Assembly: GCF_021018895.1 (NCBI RefSeq) | Contig: NC_079376.1 | Coordinates: forward strand, 16,183,001-16,247,000 | Source: Seriola aureovittata | Taxonomy: Eukaryota > Chordata > Actinopteri > Carangiformes > Carangidae | Reading direction: 5' to 3' | Length of the DNA stretch: 64,000 bases | Part shown: piece by piece, positions 59,501-64,000 of the stretch | Layout: each line of letters opens with the position of its first letter | How positions within the stretch are numbered: position 1 is the stretch's first letter | Program-made: the position numbers and the translations under genes | Notes under the pieces: model-generated | What the model was told of the DNA's origin: nothing | Database searches by the model: none | The model's input: the letters and a program-made list of their open reading frames with translations, nothing else

Positions 59501-62500
59501 GGAAGATAAAGAGAGAGAAATCATTTGAGGGAGAAATCATCGCAATCACCAGCTGACGGCGGCTTCCAAGAAGTTCAGCTGGTTAAAAGGTGGGAAAGTT
59601 TAGAGGCAGCGGAGAAGGAAGGCATGGAGTGAGGAGAAACAGATTTTCTGGGGAGGGTGGGGAGGAATAAGAGAGGGGTTGGAGATTAGTTGAAACTGTG
59701 TTGAAGAGGCATGGATCCTTGAGGTTGGAAAGAAAGAGAATTAGCAAAAAAAAAAAAAAAATGTGATGATGAAAACGGAGAGGATGTGTAGGCGTCACTC
59801 AGACACTCAGCAGGCAGAGAGCCAGGTCCTCATTTATCTGAAGTAAAAATTTGGTGCTAACTGAAAGTTAAAAGTTAAAATCATTTGCAAATTTCAGAAT
59901 AAAATCCATTTATCATACTTTTGTTTTAGTTAAAGAACAGCCTGTTAGAGAGACAGAGGCAGGCACCAGCTTCTGACTCGTATTTTGGAAGGACGACACA
60001 TCAATGCACTCGTCATGAACAATACATTTCAGATTATACCAGTTTTTGTTTTCTTTTTTTTTGCTTGCCTGTTGTAGCTGCTGCTTTACAGTGAGCTGTT
60101 ACTTCCAGACACGCTTCTGATAGGCTGTCACACCACATTCTCTTGCATCACTTTGAGGTGCAAAAGATTTTGTTTTCATGCATCTTTTTTTGACTGCACT
60201 TGTCATTGCGATGGTTTATACTCCTCATTTTATTTCAGTTGGAGACTTTCCCAGCTGCTCCGCTTTGCTTCTCTTTTTCTTACTATGTCAGCCAATTTCC
60301 AATAATTTTGGATTCGTTATTTATACATTTCACAGCTGCAAATAAGAATTATTTTCACGACTGCTTATTTTCTTAATTAATCTATTAATCCTTTTCCATG
60401 GAGTCCCTGGAGAAGTCTTAAAATGTCTTGGCCCACCAACAGTCCAGCACCCAAAGATGTTAAATTTACCACCATAGACGGCCAAGAAGACCATAAAATA
60501 TTCACCTTTTTGAAGCTAGACTTGTTTTATCCAATTTTTTCGAATAAATTGCTCACTATTAATATATAAATCATTTTTTGAAAATAGTTATGATTATTTT
60601 TCTTGCAAATGAAGATGTATAAAACGAATAAAATTTAACTAAATAGGTTTTCCACAAGTTTTTCCTGGTTCACCCATGCGATCAGTCACTTGCTCTTTAA
60701 GTAGTGGCAAGTTACTTGATAAACTTTTAATTGAACAACTTGTTCACAGAGTAGTTTTATTGTCATTTTTAGAAGCTTGATGAATGTGTGCCAAGGCCAG
60801 AGGTCTGGGGCCTCAACATGGCTGTTTTACTCTGCAGACTCAGTGGGCTCTGCCCCTCTGCGTGACTACCAATACCTGTCAGCTATCACACACACTACCT
60901 GCCTCCTGCCTGTGCCAGCACACACTCCACATCTGAGCAGAACTCACTTCTGATGTTGCCTGTGTGTGTGTGTGTGTGTGTGTGAGGGAGAGTGCGTTTA
61001 TTTCTGTGTCTTTGTGTGTGTTTCTGAGTGTGCGCGTCTGTGTGCTCGAGTGCACGTGCGTGTCGACAGCACGTCCGCGCGAGTCATTATGCACTTGCTC
61101 CGAAAGTGTTGCCAGATCATGCTAACGCCACAGCCCCCGGGTTGGGGGTGGAGTGGGTGGGGGTGGGCTGTGAGAGGAGATGAGCGGGAGGGATTGGAAT
61201 GTGTGTGTGCATTATGCATATGAGCCACTTCCCCGCTTTCCAACAACTCCTCACGCCAAAAAGCTTCAACTCGGGGCATGCAGCCGATGCCTACATGAGT
61301 GAGTTAATCTGTATCATGTGTGCCATAGAAAAATCAAAGCTCTTGTTTACTCTGGAGCCCTTCTCTCTGTGCTGATTAGCATATCAAAGCAGAGGAGATG
61401 ACATGGAAGAGAGCTCCTCCGCCCCAGCAGACCAGAACACAGAGGACCGGACTGGACCAGGGGTATAATTGCTGGCATGTGGCTCCACTCCACTGGCTAG
61501 AGGAGGCAATGAAGACGGGGCACCTATAGGAGTGGGGGAAGAATGGGCATGTCGGTGCATTCTTGATGGAGGGATGAGCAAGGAGGGAGATGGGGATGAA
61601 GAAATCAAGTCCAGCTAAATGGGCTTTTCAGTCGGTGTGCAAAAATGCGCATCAGTAAACACAAAAACGGCAATTTCCCCTACCCACATAAATCAAACAT
61701 GTATCAAGTTTACACATAGCAGGTCTCCTTAAACAAACAGCAGCTTTAACCGGTTTATGGGAAGTAATGACTTATGAGCAATCATACTGCGTTTATTAAA
61801 GACATATTTGAAGCCGTGGCTATGACGTGGGAGAGTGGGTGTAAGATTAACACCACTGGGTGAGATGGGGTTGTTGAGTGTATCGTAGGTGGTTATTGAT
61901 GGGAAGTCCAGATCCAGTTGTTATTGTAACATCTGCCTGGGTGATTCCAGACAGATAGTCAGACAGACAATGACCGCGGAGCAGGCTGGCTGCTCAGCCG
62001 AGGCTGTGTAAACTATCCGCTCGGCTCTGAAATCTGCATCACCCTGCCCATACTGCCTAACATCAGCCACCTGCTTCGGCTCAAAACGCTGACACTCCCA
62101 GTGTCTGCCTCCATCATTTTGTTTATTTTCTTAGTTCTGCTCGCTTTCTCCTCTCTTTCCTTTTGACCTGTTATTCAAGTGTCCACAGCAGTTTCAGATG
62201 AAATCCTCAGAGTGCCTCCAGTTGTCTTCTCATAAACAGGAGGGAGCAGCTGGCTGTGTCAGTGTCAGCGTCAGCGTCAGCATCAGCATTGCACGGCTGC
62301 CTCCGCTTACCCAAACTGTTTTCGTGTCTGAAACCAAGCATCCAGCATCAGTTGTCCTTTCTCATTAACTTAACTATTTAGGCTAATTGGCGAGTTCTGC
62401 AGCCACAGTGAGCGGGAAGGGTTCCTGGGCTGCTTTTAGTGTGGCCCGTCCAAAGTGGTTAATTAGAGGTGTTGGGAAAGCCTGGTACTCAGCCGTCTCA

Positions 62501-63607
62501 AGTCCCCAGAGTGGGAGATCCCCAGTGATCCAGGTAATAGACCTGGAAGCAGCATGGCACCCACTAACGCCCTGTAATGCAATACCCACTTCTAAGGCTT
62601 CTGCTCTCCAGCTCCCACTGGACAGCCCAGTAGCCGACAACGCCATAATACCTAATGAAGAAGCCTGACACATTAACTTTTAGAGCGGGGCTTTACCTTG
62701 CCAAAACTCTCTCTGGCTTTACGGCTAATTCAGTCATAAGTAATTGTGACCATGTGTAGGCACAAATAAAAATCCTGTGAATTTATAGTTTGTTATAAAA
62801 ACCCTGCTTCTCCTTGCCTTGCTCTTCTAGACTGTCCTTTTATGGTGCCACTTTTGCCTTTGTACTTTCACTGCGACTTGATATTTTTTGATTATATCTC
62901 ACACATGTTCTTCAGCAAAACTGGAGGAGGTGCTTTTCTGTTTAAGTTTGCTCCCTCATTGATGTAACTTGACTAAATGTGTCCCGGCTCTGTGTGTGTG
63001 CGCCGCGTTTCCCAGTCGTTTGCGTCACGATGATGGGTTATGACAACGTGTGTTGATTAGTCTGGTTGTTTGGGTCAAACCAGATGATTCCCAGGCTACT
63101 TAGACTCACTGGGGCTTTAGGCGGTCTGTCAAGCTCATCATCTATCATCTGCTTCCACAGCTGGGGAAGTGACTAAGTGATTTTTACCCAGCCACTCATT
63201 ACAGAAATGAACTTTTTATTCATCATTCTTTCCTCCGTTTGCTTCTGTCAGTGTTTGAATAATTGCACTGACGGAAGGTATGAAGAGTAATGACAAACAA
63301 TATGAAGCAATTTTCCGTGGGTTTGTAAAGTAATTAACAATAATAATATTAGTTGAAATTTGATCGGACTGTATGGTATGGTAAATCAATTTAGCATATA
63401 ATAATTAGTCGGTTTAAACCATATTAACTGAAGTGCATACAGCTTTTAAATTTCAAATACACTCATAACAATATGAATTCATTTGTTTTCTGTTTTTTTT
63501 TTGTTTGTTTTTTTTCTAGATTATCAAGCTCCTGGATGGGAAGCGTTCACAAGCAGTTGGCATCCTCATATCGAGCCTGCATCTGGAGATGAAGGATATT
63601 CACCAAG
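37735..63607 (+). CDS. fmn1: Formin-1, long isoform, 5' part (seven coding exons, incomplete at right edge)
   Basis: Coding exons join as 37735-39280, 45901-46067, 51726-51846, 53496-53557, 55168-55922, 58042-58183 and 63520-63607, with matching phases at each junction. This gives 960 residues plus one base. The order is an N-terminal region beginning [14 protein letters not shown] (mammalian FMN1 begins MEGTH), a disordered middle with [15 protein letters not shown] and [16 protein letters not shown], the block [20 protein letters not shown], a short coiled coil, the polyproline FH1 (about residues 745-850), and the start of FH2 ([15 protein letters not shown]). FMN1 nucleates and elongates unbranched actin; FH1 delivers profilin-actin and FH2 holds the filament end. 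It is known from cell junctions and limb and kidney development. The rest of FH2 lies to the right. ATG 37,735 and the homologous ATG 37,747 are both in good context. Confidence 0.94.
38152..38170 (+). repeat. fmn1: Coding (AGC)n repeat in fmn1
   Basis: Six AGC codons in a row give a polyserine run followed by AAC (Asn). A coding trinucleotide repeat that can vary in length without shifting frame. Confidence 0.9.
44783..44807. repeat. (TGTCC)n pentanucleotide repeat
   Basis: Five tandem TGTCC units. Confidence 0.95.
45222..45290. repeat. (TG)n microsatellite with two TC interruptions
   Basis: About 69 nt of GT dinucleotides interrupted by GTCTGTGTCT. Confidence 0.97.
45855..45880. repeat. 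(TG)n tract at the fmn1 exon 4 acceptor
   Basis: Thirteen TG units followed by TTTGTTTGTGTGTTGCTTCAG, so the whole 3' splice region is T/G. Confidence 0.97.
45901..46067 (+). CDS. fmn1: fmn1 exon 4, long isoform (residues 516-571)
   Basis: The exon follows TTGCTTCAG and ends at ACG|GTGAGG. Joined to the G carried from the previous exon it reads [20 protein letters not shown] and on to [12 protein letters not shown], ending in phase 0. The product is acidic. I do not recall an obvious mammalian counterpart, but phase agreement on both sides and lack of stops support it. The (TG)n tract at 45,855-45,880 ends 20 nt before it. Confidence 0.85.
46068..49250 (+). other. fmn1: fmn1 intron region between exon 4 and the isoform IV promoter area
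   Basis: No exon seen. It contains the Tc1 relic at 47,120-47,928 with a 20-nt A run at about 47,780. The rest is AT-rich, with gene-free sequence at 46,100-47,100 and 47,930-49,250. Confidence 0.6.
47120..47928 (-). mobile_element. Degraded Tc1/mariner-type transposon relic
   Basis: The minus strand at 47,200-47,130 reads [20 protein letters not shown], which closely resembles the Tc1 transposase segment ILWSDETKIELFG. Upstream on the same strand (47,210-47,480) further transposase-like words appear, broken by frameshifts. The right part, to CTGAATACTTTCTGACTG, matches the non-coding end common to fish Tc1 elements. Similarity stops near 47,120, so the C-terminal half, with the remaining catalytic Asp/Glu residues, and the other terminal repeat are missing. 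It is a dead copy. Confidence 0.8.
49251..49667 (+). other. fmn1: Candidate non-coding leader exon for fmn1 isoform IV
   Basis: A strong donor AAG|GTAAGA lies at 49,668, 177 nt before the acceptor of the isoform IV coding exon. Upstream, a pyrimidine tract ending CACACAACAG (49,250) could be an acceptor, or transcription may begin between there and the donor. The left limit given is the acceptor and is uncertain. No protein reads through it. Confidence 0.45.
49868..51541 (+). CDS. fmn1: fmn1 alternative first coding exon (formin isoform IV-type N-terminus)
   Basis: The exon begins after CCCTTTGCTCTCAG at 49,844. ATG 49,868 follows an in-frame TGA at 49,859, so this is a true start and not an internal exon of the long form. 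It encodes 558 residues up to AAT|GTATGT at 51,542 in phase 0, which joins exactly to the shared exon at 51,726. The start, [20 protein letters not shown], followed by [11 protein letters not shown] and [13 protein letters not shown], resembles the N-terminus I recall for mammalian and chicken formin isoform IV (MENVDNSLDGSDVSE then an AVLKAFHSL stretch). The rest is Ser/Thr/Pro-rich and probably disordered, with [12 protein letters not shown] and the C-terminal block [18 protein letters not shown] likely to be the conserved parts. If the donor is ignored the frame ends nine codons later at 51,571. Confidence 0.85.
51542..51725 (+). other. fmn1: fmn1 short intron between isoform IV exon and shared exon
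   Basis: A 184-nt intron with donor GTATGT and acceptor TCCTACAG. Retention would add VCTDTPKSF and a stop. Confidence 0.8.
51726..51846 (+). CDS. fmn1: fmn1 shared exon 5 (residues 572-611 of long form)
   Basis: Reads [11 protein letters not shown] then [20 protein letters not shown] and KVGLKYTEA, followed by GTAAGA. The WPPPK block is almost identical to mammalian FMN1, where it also joins both N-termini. Phase 0 in, phase 1 out. Confidence 0.95.
51847..53495 (+). other. fmn1: fmn1 intron 5
   Basis: 1.65 kb of mostly AT-rich sequence. I see no exon, repeat family or RNA gene in it. Confidence 0.65.
53496..53557 (+). CDS. fmn1: fmn1 exon 6 (62 nt, coiled-coil start)
   Basis: Follows CTGCTCACAG and precedes GTAAGT. 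With the carried G it reads [20 protein letters not shown] and one His; mammals read EYQAAILHLKREHKEEIENL. It is the start of the predicted coiled coil ahead of FH1. Phase 0 at the end. Confidence 0.95.
53558..55167 (+). other. fmn1: fmn1 intron 6
   Basis: 1.6 kb, AT-rich, with no feature recognised on either strand. Confidence 0.65.
55168..55922 (+). CDS. fmn1: fmn1 exon 7: coiled coil, GIQTDRETF block and FH1 domain
   Basis: After CTCCTTAAAG it reads [20 protein letters not shown] (coiled coil; mammals: QFELRAFHIRGEHALI), then [14 protein letters not shown] and [10 protein letters not shown], all conserved. The FH1 part (about 55,500-55,810) has six polyproline runs of 6-12 residues split by short Gly/Leu/Ala linkers; such runs bind profilin and SH3 or WW domains. 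It ends [16 protein letters not shown], the entry to FH2. The donor is AA|GTACGT at 55,923 (phase 2); reading through instead gives a stop after two codons. Two copies of a 28-nt segment encoding LPGNAGAPP show recent FH1 expansion. Confidence 0.95.
55592..55677 (+). repeat. fmn1: Tandem duplication inside the fmn1 FH1 coding sequence
   Basis: The sequence CTCTTCCAGGCAACGCTGGA and its flank occur at about 55,592 and again at 55,647, identical over about 28 nt with a spacing of 55 nt. The spacer is CCT/CCN proline codons. Confidence 0.85.
55923..58041 (+). other. fmn1: fmn1 intron 7
   Basis: 2.1 kb without exons. Holds a pure (CT)n tract at 56,502-56,555 and a short GCGGGGGAAA-type tandem repeat at about 57,356-57,387. 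Confidence 0.65.
56502..56555. repeat. (CT)n microsatellite, 54 nt
   Basis: Uninterrupted CT dinucleotides on the plus strand, preceded nearby by a G run at about 56,473. Confidence 0.97.
58042..58183 (+). CDS. fmn1: fmn1 exon 8 (start of FH2)
   Basis: Begins after TCTTTTTCTAG. The first base completes an Asn codon, then it reads [19 protein letters not shown] and [20 protein letters not shown] to KTKK, ending AAG|GTACAT in phase 0. Mammals read TLWDSLEEPDI and EYLFSK here, in the lasso and early FH2 region that joins two FH2 subunits into a ring. Confidence 0.95.
58184..63519 (+). other. fmn1: fmn1 intron 8 (5.3 kb)
   Basis: No exon seen. Contents include T/G-rich sequence near 58,900, (TG)n at 60,961-60,984, an A run at about 59,746, and a (GTCAGC)-type hexamer repeat at about 62,260-62,290. 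The block 61,070-61,520 is unusually GC-rich for an intron in this window; no gene was recognised there. Confidence 0.6.
63520..63607 (+). CDS. fmn1: fmn1 exon 9 (FH2, last exon in window)
   Basis: Preceded by a long T-rich tract ending TTTTTTCTAG, and followed by GTAGAA. Reads [16 protein letters not shown] then [13 protein letters not shown], almost identical to mammalian FMN1. The Ile after Gly in AVGIL aligns with the FH2 isoleucine needed for actin contact in other formins. Ends in phase 1; the next exon should begin with a base completing an Ala codon. Confidence 0.95.
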
Positions 63608-64000
63608 GTAGAAAATATTTTCTGATCTTTTCCAGAAGCTTTTGCACATTACAGTATGATATCATTTTGATCCCTCTCAAGGAAGGAGCTCTTATTTAGT
63701 TTGTACAGTAATAAACTGAATTTACAGTCCCATTTAACTATAAATTGAGGATGACTCCTGATGAAATGCAGATGGAGTTATTTTAGGGAAGAGATAGTGT
63801 GGAGAGCCCTGCAGTGGACAATAATTTCCCACCAGTTGACAGCTACTAATTTGTAGCCAGAGACACTTTTTTTTTTTTTTGGATTAATTTGTGTTGCAAG
63901 TGGAACATGGATGATTTTTCCAGTTACCACAGTGGGAAAGAAAATCTTTATTTTTCAAAATGGTGGGATTAAAACAGCCTTTCACTTTTTCTGTCAGGCT
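63608..64000 (+). other. fmn1: fmn1 intron 9 (runs off the right edge)
   Basis: No exon recognised. The window ends with CTTTTTCTGTCAGGCT, which looks like an acceptor, but the first bases would give Gly rather than the expected Ala. Confidence 0.6.

Noticed and set aside
62383..62673. Segment open on both strands for over 90 codons in fmn1 intron 8
   Set aside because: Neither translation resembles a known family, and no splice signals fit the fmn1 phases. May be a conserved non-coding block, but not called coding.
63991..64000. Acceptor-like CTTTTTCTGTCAG at the right edge as the next fmn1 exon
   Set aside because: The next codon should be Ala (G plus CN), but this site would give GGC, Gly. 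Only three bases of putative exon are visible.

Overview
The window is vertebrate genomic DNA, most likely from a teleost fish. It has small exons with GT-AG introns, many long CA/GT microsatellites, teleost-type mobile-element relics, and two genes whose exon products are recognisable by eye. There is no sign of a prokaryotic or viral genome.

Left part (1-33,955, minus strand): the 5' end of a ryanodine receptor gene, called ryr3 from its product and its linkage to fmn1. Six coding exons were placed to the base: exon 1 at 33,908-33,955, exon 2 at 10,955-11,074, exon 3 at 6,689-6,793, exon 4 at 2,165-2,239, exon 5 at 1,899-1,977 and exon 6 at 1,205-1,317. They encode residues 1-180, the start of the cytosolic N-terminal beta-trefoil region. 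The rest of this very large gene lies beyond the left edge. Intron 1 (about 22.8 kb) holds an unrecognised two-exon coiled-coil gene on the opposite strand (18,232-19,072), a CACTA-like element (about 15,473-17,858) and several copies of a fold-back repeat.

Middle (33,956-36,719): a gap of about 2.7 kb between two genes transcribed away from each other. It contains a CpG-richer segment with CCAAT boxes just before the first fmn1 exon.

Right part (about 36,600-64,000, plus strand): the 5' two thirds of formin-1, fmn1. Two non-coding exons and a long first coding exon (to 39,280) start the long isoform. A second large exon (49,845-51,541) has its own ATG and its own upstream non-coding exon, and matches the alternative N-terminus known for formin isoform IV. 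Both forms join in phase 0 to a shared exon at 51,726, then continue through a short coiled-coil exon, the polyproline FH1 exon (55,168-55,922) and the first two FH2 exons (58,042-58,183 and 63,520-63,607). The gene runs off the right edge. A degraded Tc1-type transposon sits in the intron before the isoform IV exon.

ryr3 codes for an endoplasmic/sarcoplasmic reticulum calcium release channel and fmn1 for an actin nucleator. They are neighbours rather than members of one pathway. The head-to-head FMN1-RYR3 order is the same as in mammals. The most notable non-coding patterns are three dinucleotide tracts sitting almost on splice sites (ryr3 exons 3 and 4, fmn1 exon 4), a possible three-exon upstream ORF in the fmn1 leader, and the antisense nested gene. 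Exon limits were set by matching splice signals, reading phase and remembered family sequence, without transcript data.
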